Both the position numbers and the translations under genes were made by a program. Below, one piece after another: positions 7,501 through 16,252 of a DNA stretch of 29,913 nucleotides (its first letter is position 1; each line of letters begins with the position of its first letter). This DNA is from JAERML01 sp035687895. GTDB lineage: Bacteria > Bacteroidota > Ignavibacteria > UBA10030 > UBA6906. The DNA is taken from the NCBI GenBank assembly GCA_035687895.1, contig DASRUE010000077.1, positions 1 to 29,913 of the forward strand. The letters are read 5' to 3'. A model generated the notes under the pieces. It did not search any database and had not been told where the DNA came from. It worked only from the letters and a program-made list of their open reading frames with translations.

Positions 7501-10143
7501 CTATTCCAATTGTTGATCTGCCAGTGCCCGCAAGGTGTCGAGAATCTCATCCCTGATTACCTCCCGCCGCGATGGATCGGTGATCGGTTGGCCCCCCCTA
7601 TCAAGGACATAGAACGCATCAACGATGCCGTCTACACGCGTTGCAATCTTGGCAAAGTAGATGTCCAGCCCCAAACGAGAGATTACCTCTGTTACGCGAT
7701 AAAGAAACCCAACGGAATCGGGCGCATAGACGTCAAGGATGGTATAACGCGGGTTGTCCTCGAATTCCACGTCAGTCCGTACGTTTGGGTTCGCTGGATG
7801 CTTTGGCTTGCGCTTCCACTTCCTCCGGTGAGCTTCGAAGAGGTGCTGAATGTCGAGATCTCCCGCCATGACCTTTGTCAGGTCGTCTGCGATCTTCGTG
7901 CAGACGCGTAGATCCAGGTGCTGCTTGCTTGATGCGTCGCTAACGCGGAACCGATCGATGATGATTCCGTCATCGCGAGTGAAAACGTTCGCGTCAAAGA
8001 TGTTCGCGTCATTTGCGGCGAGAACTGCGCAAAACTTCGCAAGTGCATACGGGGCATCCTGAGCAATGATGGTCACGTCGGTATAACCTTCCGTATGGTT
8101 GAACAGTGTGGAAATCGGTTCCTCCGCACCGCTCTTCTTGATGTGTTCCGCGATTTCCTCTTCCGAGAACAGTGTAGCGTATGCCTCGCTCTGAATTCCC
8201 TGCAGATGGCGTTCAATGTGCTCGCGTGGCATCGATGTGCTCAGCTTGTCTACAATGTCCATCTCGACCGCCTCGCGTTTCGATTGGTGGAAATCATCAA
8301 TCTGAGTGCCGCGCAGGTTGCGGCGGAGGACCTCCGATGTGCGGCGGTAGAGATCCTGGAGCATCGTAGATTTCCACTCTGTCCAGAGATTGATGTTGAC
8401 CGCCGACAGGTCCGCATACGTCAGGAGGTAGAGGTAGTCGAGTTGTTCCGGGCGGTCGAACCGTCCGGCAAACTCCCGGATGGTATCCGGATCGTGGATG
8501 TTCCTCCGGAACGCAACCTGCTCCATTATCAGGTGGTTGCGGACGAGAAACGCAACGTCGGGGAACACATCCTCCATCCCCAACCGGCGAAGGATCGCTT
8601 CTGCCATTGCCACACCGGTGATCTCGTGGTCCGCCACTCCGCGGGGCTTTGCAATGTCATGAAGAAGAATAGCTAGATAAAGGACATCCTTACGCCGAAG
8701 GTTCCGAAAGACCTCCCTTAGGATCCCCTGTTGTTCACGCAAGCGTTCTGCGTTGCCCAGCGCTATCAGTGTGTGTTCGTCCGCCGTGAAATAGTGATAG
8801 ACGTTATGCTGAAAGAAGGCAACGAGATCGCCAAACTCAGGTATGTACCGGCCGAGGATGTTCAGCTCGTTCATCGTACGCAGTGTGTCCGCCACACGTC
8901 GCGAACGGAGGATGCGTTGAAACAGCCCTGCAAGAACCGGCGACATCCGGTCCGGCTCCGTGATCAGGTCTGCGCTTCTTTCAATCACTGCGCAAAGTCT
9001 GAAATCAAGATCCGTCTCATGTTCGGCGGCATGGCAGAACGCCGCGAGGATTTCACGGGCGTCACCGAATCGTGTGACCGCGGGATCGACAGACAGAAAA
9101 TCTTCTTTCATGAAGAAGAATTCACCAACACGCTCCGCATCGTGGTCGGGAGAGGCGGGAGGCTCGGCCATTTCCTTGAACCGGTGCACAAGTCGGCGGT
9201 GCAGACCATGAATCGTTCTCGCATGCAGATAGTACTCCCGCATAAAGACTTCCACAGAACGGAGCTCCGCCCTCGAACCAAAGCCGAGTCCCTCAGCGAC
9301 CTCCAACTGTAGCGCGTACTCGAGAGTGTCGTGTGCCGTGGCACGACGGAAATGCATCTCATGGCGGACGCGGAGGAGAAATTCCATCGCTGCGAGGGCG
9401 GCGGCGCGTTCGTCCTTTTCTATCACTTCACGCGATTCTAGTTGATCAAGAAACATATGCAGAGCGGGTTCTCCCTTCTCCATCCTGGAAAACCACGCGG
9501 CATCAGTTGCCCGGAACAACCAGAAAATGGCCTGCAGGTCTCGCAGGCCACCAGCGCTCTTCTTGACGTTCGGCTCGAGGAGCTTTACGGAGTTGCCAAA
9601 ACGATCGTGTCGCCGGCCAATGTCATCGAACACACCTTCGATGAACCAGATGTCCGGTGCACCCGTCAACGTCAGTGAGAGAGCATCAAACAGCTGGTCT
9701 GCAAGATGCTCGGAGCCACAGACGAACCTGCTCTCCAACACGGATGCCCAGGCATCACGAGTCTGCCCCCGGAGCGCCAGCACCTCCTGTATCGTCCGCA
9801 CACTATGTCCGATATCCATCCCAGCATCCCATAAAAGGTGCAGAAACTCAGTTGCTGTCTGTGCCGAACTCTCCCGCTTGTCACCAGACGGACAAAGGAC
9901 CATGACGTCCACATCCGATTTCGGGGACAGTTCCCCTCGCCCATAGCCCCCCAGAGCGAGAAGTGCCACGTTCTTTTGCGACTCTGCAGAAAGAGTGTCA
10001 AATGCCTGCCGCAGAACCTCGTCCGCAAGAGCGGTTAATGCAGTGCAAGTAGTGAACCCACTCGCACCTTGTCTGTGACCCGCTTCGATCTCACCGCAAC
10101 GTTGGGTGAGAAACGCCTTCATCGATTGCGGGTCAGGTGTCAT
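7501..10143 (-). CDS. glnD: Bifunctional [protein-PII] uridylyltransferase/uridylyl-removing enzyme
   Basis: Nitrogen-status sensor that adds or removes UMP on PII proteins in response to glutamine. The 880-residue product has the full domain order. The nucleotidyltransferase motif GGYGRGELSPKSDVDV lies at 65-80 with D77 and D79. The central GlnD helical domain contains KKSAGGLRDLQ (194-204). The HD hydrolase motif HD is at 495-496 (ILLHDIAKPRG). Two ACT domains are at about 689-770 and 799-880 (TIIAQDAPYALAKF; TILDVYAPDSVGFLYRV). The frame continues upstream to 10230, but that TTG and the ATG at 10200 lie inside or upstream of the promoter at 10202-10230, so the start is the ATG at 10143 (or 10122). 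No PII or ammonium transporter gene is nearby. Followed by murI. Confidence 0.93.
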   Translation of the reverse strand: MTPDPQSMKAFLTQRCGEIEAGHRQGASGFTTCTALTALADEVLRQAFDTLSAESQKNVALLALGGYGRGELSPKSDVDVMVLCPSGDKRESSAQTATEFLHLLWDAGMDIGHSVRTIQEVLALRGQTRDAWASVLESRFVCGSEHLADQLFDALSLTLTGAPDIWFIEGVFDDIGRRHDRFGNSVKLLEPNVKKSAGGLRDLQAIFWLFRATDAAWFSRMEKGEPALHMFLDQLESREVIEKDERAAALAAMEFLLRVRHEMHFRRATAHDTLEYALQLEVAEGLGFGSRAELRSVEVFMREYYLHARTIHGLHRRLVHRFKEMAEPPASPDHDAERVGEFFFMKEDFLSVDPAVTRFGDAREILAAFCHAAEHETDLDFRLCAVIERSADLITEPDRMSPVLAGLFQRILRSRRVADTLRTMNELNILGRYIPEFGDLVAFFQHNVYHYFTADEHTLIALGNAERLREQQGILREVFRNLRRKDVLYLAILLHDIAKPRGVADHEITGVAMAEAILRRLGMEDVFPDVAFLVRNHLIMEQVAFRRNIHDPDTIREFAGRFDRPEQLDYLYLLTYADLSAVNINLWTEWKSTMLQDLYRRTSEVLRRNLRGTQIDDFHQSKREAVEMDIVDKLSTSMPREHIERHLQGIQSEAYATLFSEEEIAEHIKKSGAEEPISTLFNHTEGYTDVTIIAQDAPYALAKFCAVLAANDANIFDANVFTRDDGIIIDRFRVSDASSKQHLDLRVCTKIADDLTKVMAGDLDIQHLFEAHRRKWKRKPKHPANPNVRTDVEFEDNPRYTILDVYAPDSVGFLYRVTEVISRLGLDIYFAKIATRVDGIVDAFYVLDRGGQPITDPSRREVIRDEILDTLRALADQQLE

Positions 10144-10201
10144 GGAAGGACAGAATGAGAAAAGAAATTCAACGTTAAGGCGGGGTTGGCAATCATGCAT
10201 G

Positions 10202-10230
10202 AATATACAGATTGAAGGGGGGATTTTCAA
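10202..10230 (-). promoter_or_regulatory. Sigma70-type promoter of glnD (and probably murI)
   Basis: On the minus strand TTGAAA (10225-10230), a 17-bp spacer and TATATT (10202-10207). Start expected near 10195, so the glnD leader is about 50-70 nt. It sits in the 130-bp gap after the gutted regulator gene. Confidence 0.65.
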
Positions 10231-10273
10231 ACTGGAGGGAGCTGTTACTTTCGATGTTAGGATTCGGAACGAT

Positions 10274-10774
10274 TCACCACCTAGAAGAGGTCGTCATGCG
10301 ACCCCAGACTGGCGAGACATATGATCGACCGATCGCGGCCAAAGCCTTGCTCGCAAGTTCCACTGCATCTATGGTCGACAGATGGCGTCCCTTCGCTATC
10401 ACATCGTCACCGACATCGGACCGCACCTGCGTTGAGAGTCGCTCGAATTCCCGTCGCTCCCACACCGGCATGATGCTTTCGGCATACGCATGTGCGGATT
10501 TCAGATACTCTCCCCCTGCCTGCCAAACGTGACCGCTTTGGCAAAGCGTGTTCGCGCTAGTCCATGGACTCCCTACCGCCTCACAGTGAGTTTTGCTCCG
10601 TCCGAGAAATTTGGCCGCAGCCACCAGATCGCCCTGATGAAATTTCACCTTTCCCAGTGTGCATGTTTCGTATGCACCAAGTTGCTGAAGGAGCTGCGTC
10701 GAGCCTTCTATGTCACTGAATAAGAAGGTGACGGTCCCAGAGGAGGGATTCAAGGGATACCTCGTCGAGCGCAC
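10274..10774 (-). pseudogene. Remnant of a class III cyclase / predicted ATPase / TPR regulator, internally deleted
   Basis: A 166-codon open frame joins two ends of a much longer protein type. Residues 10-34 (SSGTVTFLFSDIEGSTQLLQQLG) are the first strand and metal-binding region of a class III adenylate/guanylate cyclase domain, which normally continues for another 140 residues. Immediately afterwards comes TPR-like sequence (KFHQGDLVAAAKFLGRSK), then an ending with the spacing R-x(2)-E-x(10)-G-x(10)-GR-x-LS-x(3)-A. That ending is typical of the C-terminus of LuxR/AfsR-type predicted-ATPase regulators, usually about 1000 residues long. The rest of the cyclase, the AAA ATPase and most repeats are missing. 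The frame begins with GTG directly after a stop codon and has no ribosome-binding site. I read it as an in-frame deletion relic; expression as a mini-protein is possible but unlikely. Confidence 0.7.
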
Positions 10775-10798
10775 TCATCCATGAACTGCAAACGCCCG

Positions 10799-11143
10799 CT
10801 AGGGGATGAAAGATTTGACCGCATCCGCCTTCTTCTCGTGGACATCAAATACCAGGGTCAACTTGGTAATTACGAAGATGTTGTCGATGTTCTTGTTGAT
10901 CCCGCAGAGTTTGACCTGCCATTGCCTGCGGGCGTAGGTTGTCTGGGCGGAGACAAGAACCCCGATGGCGGTGCTGTTCAGAAATGTAACGCCGCTGAGG
11001 TCAATAATGAGCTTCGAGTATTCCCTCGCCACAAACCCGGCGATGGCCTGACGCAGTTCGTCTGTCTCATCTCCCCCGACCAACGAGCCGCGGGCTTCGA
11101 TCAACCCAATGCCGCCATCCAGCGTTGAGGTTTTGAGTGCCAT
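10799..11143 (-). CDS. STAS-domain protein, anti-sigma-factor-antagonist-like
   Basis: A 114-residue single STAS domain of the SpoIIAA/RsbV type. The conserved phosphorylation loop is DLSGVTFLNSTAIGVLVSA (49-67), with S57 or T58 as the expected phospho-acceptor. Such proteins bind and titrate anti-sigma kinases or act in other partner-switching systems. The frame is open upstream to 11263, but an AAGGAG ribosome-binding site seven bases before the ATG at 11143 and a promoter at 11235-11263 fix the start. No anti-sigma kinase, PP2C phosphatase or sigma factor lies in the window, so its partners are elsewhere. The gutted cyclase/ATPase gene begins 24 bp downstream of it. Confidence 0.85.
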   Translation of the reverse strand: MALKTSTLDGGIGLIEARGSLVGGDETDELRQAIAGFVAREYSKLIIDLSGVTFLNSTAIGVLVSAQTTYARRQWQVKLCGINKNIDNIFVITKLTLVFDVHEKKADAVKSFIP

Positions 11144-11528
11144 GGTTCTCCTTAAAGACATGAAGGACAAGCAGAAGATCGTACGGAACGATTCTGCGGT
11201 GAGTGAAAAAACTCTTCGGCTTACTCGAGGTAGCAGTATACTGAACAGGGTCTCGAAAATCAAACACCCCTACCGCTCCACTTTTCCTTGACTTTCAACT
11301 CCCCTTTTCCTACGTTCTCAACAGCGTTACATCCCCCACCTATATTTCTTTCCTTGGTTGCCTGACCGCATTTCACAGATCCATCCAGACGGAGGCGTGC
11401 GTTCCCTCTTTGCATTGAGAAACATCCTGTCTCACGCCGGGCAGTTCACGTCCGGATTCCGCGCCTCACCTTCATAGGGGAGTGTGAGATGGAATTCGAT
11501 GAATGACTGTCCGGCGTTTCTTTGATTG
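11144..11528. other. 385-bp non-coding stretch between the STAS and M28 peptidase genes
   Basis: It contains the STAS promoter and ribosome-binding site in its left third (11144-11263). The remaining 265 bp, downstream of the M28 peptidase, holds no open frame with a usable start, no tRNA-like fold and no clear terminator; the best candidate stem there is a five-base CTCAC/GTGAG pair near 11466-11489 without a T-tract. I see nothing else in it. Confidence 0.5.
11235..11263 (-). promoter_or_regulatory. Sigma70-type promoter of the STAS gene
   Basis: On the minus strand TTGATT (11258-11263), a 17-bp spacer and TATACT (11235-11240). Start near 11228, leader about 85 nt, ending in a strong AAGGAG ribosome-binding site. 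Confidence 0.65.
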
Positions 11529-13760
11529 TCAGCGCCGCGCTGAGGTCAGTTCGTTTGTCGCGGCATCAATCGCGAACGCGTAGGCTTCCAACACAGATGC
11601 GAGCCGGACGATCTGTTGATCTGCGTCCTTCCACGCTTTCCGCTCAATCGCCTCACGAACCGCAGGCATTGTCTTTACCCCATAGCCAGTGTAGAAGCCG
11701 GGTGCATAGATTTGATGTTTGAACCAGGAACGCTCAGGCAGCCCGTCGGGATGTGTCAATGAACGCTCGGTCTGCAGGAGTTTCCTGTTGATTACCGGTG
11801 GGAGTCTTTTCCCGGACTCAACGAACCTGGCAGATTCTTCCCGGTAACGATGCGCGCTTTGCTCCACTGTTGCGAGAGCGTTCTCCAGTGGAGCAAAGTT
11901 CAGGAACGGAGGAACTTCTTCGCGGATGGGTGAGACCATCGCTTCACGTGGATCTGCCGTTGCCTCAAATACTCCTTCCTCCAACTGGAGATTTCGTTCG
12001 ATGATCTGATCCCGTGTACCTGAGGCCAGCTTCTTTAGCTCCTCCAGGTATTTTCGGAGAGCTTCACTAGAATTAGAGAATTCGAATGGCATCAGATCCG
12101 CCTCGGCGAAGCGAACGACGGCACTCCCCGCCATCTGGGCGAGGGCGCGACCGTAGACGAAGCTGGTGTCGGAGAACTGCGTGTACCAGCGAAATGTGTC
12201 ATATATGGAATGATAGATTCCCCCACCATCTTCACCGCCATACCCGAGGTTGAGTGATGCAATACCAAGATGATCGATGAACGCAGTATAATCGGATCCT
12301 GAGCCAAGGGCATCAATCCGCAAGTCCGCCCGTTGGCGGAGTTCATTCCTTTCTTCTGCGGACGACGTGGATTCGATGTCGAACAGTTGACGTCGCTTCC
12401 AGACTGAGATTCTCTTTTCGGGATCCTCGACCTCCTTTGCAACGTCATTAATGAACTTCTCCAACGAGTGAGAACCTGCCATAGAGAGGTACCCGCGTCC
12501 ATTTGAATCCGTGTTGATATACAGGGCCGCGTGCCCCCGCAGTTCATCCGCGTGCGCTTCCACCCACTCGGTGGAACCGAATAGTCCTTGTTCCTCTCCG
12601 TCCCAGGCACAGTAAATGATGGTGCGCCTCGGCTTCCATCCCCTCTTTGCAAGTGCACCAAGACCGCGTGCTTCCTCCATCATTGCCACCAAACCGGAGA
12701 CCGGATCCTCTGCGCCATTCACCCACGCATCATGGTGGTTACCACGAATGACCCATTGATCTGCATGGGTTGAGCCTTCCATGCGGGCAATGACATTGTA
12801 GAGGCGAACCATGTTCCAATTGGAGCGCACACCGAGATGAACCTTCGCAGGGCCGGGACCGATCCGGTAGGTGATGGGAAGAGCGCCCCGCCAATGCTCA
12901 GGCGCTACACGACCGCTCAATGCGGAGAGGAGCGGTTGCGCGTCTGCATACGAGATGGGAAGCACGGGTATTGCCGTCAAGGTCTTAGCCTCGTTGAGTG
13001 GAAGTCGCTTCGCTTGTTCTGTTGCGCCAACACCCGGGGTCAAAGGATCGCCCGGGTGCAAAGGCATGTCCATGACACTTCCACGTTGCACACCATTTGG
13101 TGGCCGCCACGGTCCATCGGGATATGTTGCACCATGAAAGTATCCATCGCCCCGCGGATCAGAATAGATCAGACATCCCACGGCGCCATGTTCCGCCGCC
13201 ACCTTTGGCTTGATGCCGCGCCATGACGCACCATATCGGGCAATTACAATGCATCCGCGAACGGAGATACCCATCCGCCCAAGTTGTTCATAGTCGGCCG
13301 GAATTCCGTAGTTCACATACACGAGAGGAGCCGTAACATCCCCGTCAATAGAGAACGCGTTGTATGCTGCAAGTTGCTCTTGCTGTTGTAGCGATGACGG
13401 ATCTTCGGTGACCACAGGTTCATTCAGCGCGGCGGCAAACTTCACAGGCTGCATTAGTTCTACCACTCGTTCCCTTGGTGAGGGAAAAAGAACCTGGAAC
13501 GACTCGATTTGAACATTCCATCCCCACTCCTTGAACCGGGCAAGGATCCATTCTGCGTTTTCCTTGCCATAGGTGGATCCGAGATGATGCGGACGCGCAG
13601 AAAGGCGCCGCATGTACTCCCGCAATCGTGCCGTATCGGGAATGGAGCGAAATTCCCGCTCCCAGCGGTTCGCGGAGCGTTGTTCTTGAGCACCAACGTC
13701 TGGATTGTACGTGAGAGTCATGAACGAAAGCAAGAACATCAGGGGGCATCGTACCGACAT
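11529..13760 (-). CDS. M28-family metallopeptidase, glutamate carboxypeptidase II (PSMA)-like
   Basis: A 743-residue secreted zinc peptidase with the three-part architecture of human glutamate carboxypeptidase II, and about the same length. A signal peptide occupies 1-24. A protease-associated domain spans roughly 110-300 (RGCIVIARYG, AVGCLIYSD). The M28 catalytic domain spans about 310-550, and a transferrin-receptor-like helical domain is C-terminal (about 600-740). The expected zinc ligands are H342 (GNHHDAW), D352 (EDPVSG), E390 of the E389-E390 pair (WDGEEQG), D418 (INTDS) and H517 (YHSIYDTF), with E389 as the catalytic base. It probably trims peptides in the periplasm or outside the cell. 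A GGAGG ribosome-binding site precedes the ATG at 13760. It is monocistronic. Confidence 0.92.
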   Translation of the reverse strand: MSVRCPLMFLLSFMTLTYNPDVGAQEQRSANRWEREFRSIPDTARLREYMRRLSARPHHLGSTYGKENAEWILARFKEWGWNVQIESFQVLFPSPRERVVELMQPVKFAAALNEPVVTEDPSSLQQQEQLAAYNAFSIDGDVTAPLVYVNYGIPADYEQLGRMGISVRGCIVIARYGASWRGIKPKVAAEHGAVGCLIYSDPRGDGYFHGATYPDGPWRPPNGVQRGSVMDMPLHPGDPLTPGVGATEQAKRLPLNEAKTLTAIPVLPISYADAQPLLSALSGRVAPEHWRGALPITYRIGPGPAKVHLGVRSNWNMVRLYNVIARMEGSTHADQWVIRGNHHDAWVNGAEDPVSGLVAMMEEARGLGALAKRGWKPRRTIIYCAWDGEEQGLFGSTEWVEAHADELRGHAALYINTDSNGRGYLSMAGSHSLEKFINDVAKEVEDPEKRISVWKRRQLFDIESTSSAEERNELRQRADLRIDALGSGSDYTAFIDHLGIASLNLGYGGEDGGGIYHSIYDTFRWYTQFSDTSFVYGRALAQMAGSAVVRFAEADLMPFEFSNSSEALRKYLEELKKLASGTRDQIIERNLQLEEGVFEATADPREAMVSPIREEVPPFLNFAPLENALATVEQSAHRYREESARFVESGKRLPPVINRKLLQTERSLTHPDGLPERSWFKHQIYAPGFYTGYGVKTMPAVREAIERKAWKDADQQIVRLASVLEAYAFAIDAATNELTSARR

Positions 13761-13922
13761 CGGGCCTCCGCCAGTGATATGAATCTAGTGGGTTACTTGA
13801 CACCGCGTCTCGGTATAGCGTGAGGCGGGCCAACGGGATTGGTGGGAGAATATCCTGAATGCCCCCGAAACAATCAAGCTTGCGTGGGCGTACAACCCGG
13901 CACCACTGGTCCACCATCCACC

Positions 13923-13951
13923 TTGTGCATTCCGGCGGAATATACTATCTT
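13923..13951 (+). promoter_or_regulatory. Sigma70-type promoter of the thioredoxin-TPR gene
   Basis: TTGTGC (13923-13928), a 17-bp spacer and TATCTT (13946-13951); an overlapping TATACT lies at 13941-13946. Start near 13958, leader about 30 nt. The -35 match is weak. Confidence 0.45.
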
Positions 13952-13987
13952 GGTTTCCGGACAAACCACCCAAACCGGAGAGACTTC

Positions 13988-15055
13988 ATGAAACAATTCC
14001 TTGCAGCGGTCCTGCTCTCTACAATGGGCCTTACGGCCAGTGCAGAAATCCATTTCCTGAAAGGTCCCTTGGCCGAGGCCATCACAAAGGCGAAGATGGA
14101 GAAGAAGCCCGTGATGATCGACTTCATCACCGATTGGTGCCGTTGGTGTGATACGCTGGATGCCCGAACCTATTCCGACGCAAGCGTCGCATCATTCGTC
14201 AATGATGGACTGATCGCAATCAAGATCGATGCTGAGAGAGGGGAAGGGATTGAAGTTGCGAAGAAATACGGTGTGAACGCGTACCCCACAATTATTTTTG
14301 TCCAACCGGATGGCGAAGAGATCGACCGTATCCTGGGATACGTCGCGGCCGTGCCGTTCCTTCAAACGGTAAAGGACTACGTCAACGGCGTTAATACCAT
14401 CGGCTCTCTGCAGGCAGATCTGAAGAAAAATCCCAATGATGCAAGATTGCATTACACCCTGGCATCCAAATATGTCGATAGAAACGACCCTGCGACGGCA
14501 GCAGAGCATTTCCGGCAACTCCTTGCATTCGATCCGAAGAACGAACTTGGCCACAACGAGGAGGCGCAGTTTAACGTTGCGATGGCAACATTCCGTGCCG
14601 ACAAAAATGCAACCGGGCTGATTGCCTTCATGGCATCATATCCGAACTCCGATATGAACCGGCAGGCGCTCTACACGTTGTGGAACTCGTACGTAAAAGC
14701 AAAGGACGGGGAGAATGGCAAGAGGTACTTCAACCAATATCTCCAGAAGTGGCCGAATAATGCCGGGATGATGAACAACTACGCCTGGAATTGCGCCGAG
14801 CAGGGCATCAACCTTGACCATGCGGCAGATGTTGCGAAGCAGGCTGTGGGTCTTGCAAAGAAAGAAGCAGAGAAGGCGGGTTACCTTGATACCTACGCTA
14901 CAGTGGAATTTGCACGAGGGAATGTTGACGAGGCCATCAGATTGGAACAGCAGGCCATCGATATCTTAAAGAATGTGCCGGGAGCAAAAATGAAGGAATA
15001 TGAAGCGTCGATGGCGAAATTCAAAACCGGCAAAAAGGAGAATCCGGTCAACTAG
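13988..15055 (+). CDS. Periplasmic thioredoxin-fold protein with TPR-like C-terminal half
   Basis: A 355-residue protein with a signal peptide (1-19, ending TASA). The thioredoxin-like domain (about 22-135) carries the redox pair C51-x-x-C54 in DWCRWC and the cis-proline in VNAYPTIIF. WCxWC-type motifs occur in thioredoxin_7/DsbD-C-terminal-like domains that reduce or repair envelope proteins. The second half consists of helical TPR-like pairs: NDARLHYTLASKYVDRNDPATAAEHF, TLWNSYVKAKDGENGKRYF, and YLDTYATVEFARGNVDEAIRLEQQAI split over the final helices. These are probably for protein binding. The start at 13988 has GGAGAG upstream; the frame's earlier ATG at 13859 lies ahead of the promoter. 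The O-antigen-ligase-like gene starts 22 bp after its stop codon, with a terminator-like hairpin just inside it. Confidence 0.8.
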   Translation: MKQFLAAVLLSTMGLTASAEIHFLKGPLAEAITKAKMEKKPVMIDFITDWCRWCDTLDARTYSDASVASFVNDGLIAIKIDAERGEGIEVAKKYGVNAYPTIIFVQPDGEEIDRILGYVAAVPFLQTVKDYVNGVNTIGSLQADLKKNPNDARLHYTLASKYVDRNDPATAAEHFRQLLAFDPKNELGHNEEAQFNVAMATFRADKNATGLIAFMASYPNSDMNRQALYTLWNSYVKAKDGENGKRYFNQYLQKWPNNAGMMNNYAWNCAEQGINLDHAADVAKQAVGLAKKEAEKAGYLDTYATVEFARGNVDEAIRLEQQAIDILKNVPGAKMKEYEASMAKFKTGKKENPVN

Positions 15056-15076
15056 AGTATCCCTGGCAGGATTTCA

Positions 15077-16252
15077 ATGTCTCTCTCTGAAGGCGGTACA
15101 CACAGTGTGTGGAACCGCCTTTCCGTTTGTTCCTTCGTTGGAATTGCTGCGGCATCATTTTGGTCCACGGCGGTTGTGGAGTGTGCGGCCGTGCTTGCCG
15201 TGACCGGCTCCATCTTTCATTGGAAGCGATCACGTGAACTCGCCCGCCGCTTCCGCGTCCCGCTCATTTTGTGGATCAGCTACCTGATAGCCGTCATTGT
15301 ATCCGTTATCGCGTCCCCCTACAGGGCGGAGAGTCTGAGTTCGCTCTCCATTCACTGGCATGCTCTTCTGTTTCCCGCTTTTCTTCTGACACAATTCACG
15401 CGTCGTGACATGACTTTCATCGCAACCACAATGATATCATCGGCTGCTCTTGCAGCGGTTGTTACGATTCTCCATCGACTGGTTGTCAATGGTCATTTCA
15501 TAGATCCGTATTTCATCGGTGTAACGACATTCGCGGATCTTGCCGTTCTTACTCTTCTGGTTGACCTAGGATTTTTGCTTTTGCGTGAAACTGAATCGCC
15601 GGATGCGATATCGAACGGCCGCTTCATCATCGTCTCATTGATCCCAATCGCCATCTCGGTGTTCTGGTCGACGTTGAAAGGGCCGGTCATTGCTCTTGTT
15701 ATGGGAAGTTTTGGCCTTGTTTCATGGCTCAGGCCACGGGCGCTCGTGTGGTGGGCGGTGGGCGTTGTTCTCTTGGTTGCCCTCAGTCCGGACGTACTGT
15801 TGCAGAAGATGGAGTGGTTTGCGACCGGCGGAAACTTGGATCGGTATACTCTTTGGGACGCCGGCCGTTCCCTCCTTCCTGGTTTGCCGCCTTTCGGTTA
15901 TGGACCCGGTTCGTTTCATCACATTCTTCCAGCGGAAGCATCTTTGGCATTTACAGGAAAGCCTCCCTCGACATGGCACAATGACTACCTTCAAACGGCG
16001 CTTGAAAGTGGATGGGTGGTCGGAGTACTCTATGTCGCGTTCGTTGCCGTCGTTGGTGCGCGACTTCTTGTCCGGCCTCCTGAGAAGAAGGGACTCCGCA
16101 TAATGCTGGTTGTCATATTATCCTGCTTCGTTTTTTTCTCCACCATAGGCTCGGTTCTCACGTCCTCCATTCTTAGTGTCGTCTGGTGGTGCACACTGGG
16201 AATCATCGCTCAATTTTGTTGGAAGGATTTCGGTCATGAATTCACACAGTGA
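15077..16252 (+). CDS. O-antigen ligase / polymerase-like membrane protein
   Basis: A 391-residue polytopic inner-membrane protein with about ten hydrophobic helices. The signature of the Wzy/WaaL (O-antigen ligase) family is near residues 256-315: a large periplasmic loop with RYTLWDAGRSLLPGLPPFGYGPGSF, followed by HNDYLQTALESGWVVG, where the H-N-x-Y/L-x(3)-E-x-G pattern is diagnostic. It would join or polymerise lipid-linked glycans at the periplasmic face. The ATG at 15077 has AGGA a few bases upstream. No other glycan gene is adjacent, but a sugar nucleotidyltransferase and a phosphomannose isomerase lie further right. It overlaps the following acetyltransferase gene by 17 bp. Wzy and WaaL cannot be separated from sequence alone. 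Confidence 0.8.
   Translation: MSLSEGGTHSVWNRLSVCSFVGIAAASFWSTAVVECAAVLAVTGSIFHWKRSRELARRFRVPLILWISYLIAVIVSVIASPYRAESLSSLSIHWHALLFPAFLLTQFTRRDMTFIATTMISSAALAAVVTILHRLVVNGHFIDPYFIGVTTFADLAVLTLLVDLGFLLLRETESPDAISNGRFIIVSLIPIAISVFWSTLKGPVIALVMGSFGLVSWLRPRALVWWAVGVVLLVALSPDVLLQKMEWFATGGNLDRYTLWDAGRSLLPGLPPFGYGPGSFHHILPAEASLAFTGKPPSTWHNDYLQTALESGWVVGVLYVAFVAVVGARLLVRPPEKKGLRIMLVVILSCFVFFSTIGSVLTSSILSVVWWCTLGIIAQFCWKDFGHEFTQ
15090..15121 (+). terminator. Strong hairpin just inside the ligase gene, terminator- or attenuator-like
   Basis: Outer stem AAGGCGGT (15090-15097) pairs perfectly with ACCGCCTT (15114-15121). An inner stem ACACA/TGTGT (15098-15102 with 15106-15110) closes a 3-base loop, leaving GGA bulged. 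The following bases are T-rich (TCCGTTTGTTCC). It could terminate transcripts from the thioredoxin gene or hinder ligase translation. Confidence 0.55.

Noticed and set aside
10144..10230. Longer glnD start at TTG 10230 or ATG 10200
   Set aside because: Both lie inside or upstream of the promoter TTGAAA-17-TATATT, so they would not be on the transcript.
11363..11505. Short open frame in the non-coding stretch before the M28 gene's end
   Set aside because: No start codon until its last few residues and no recognisable motif.
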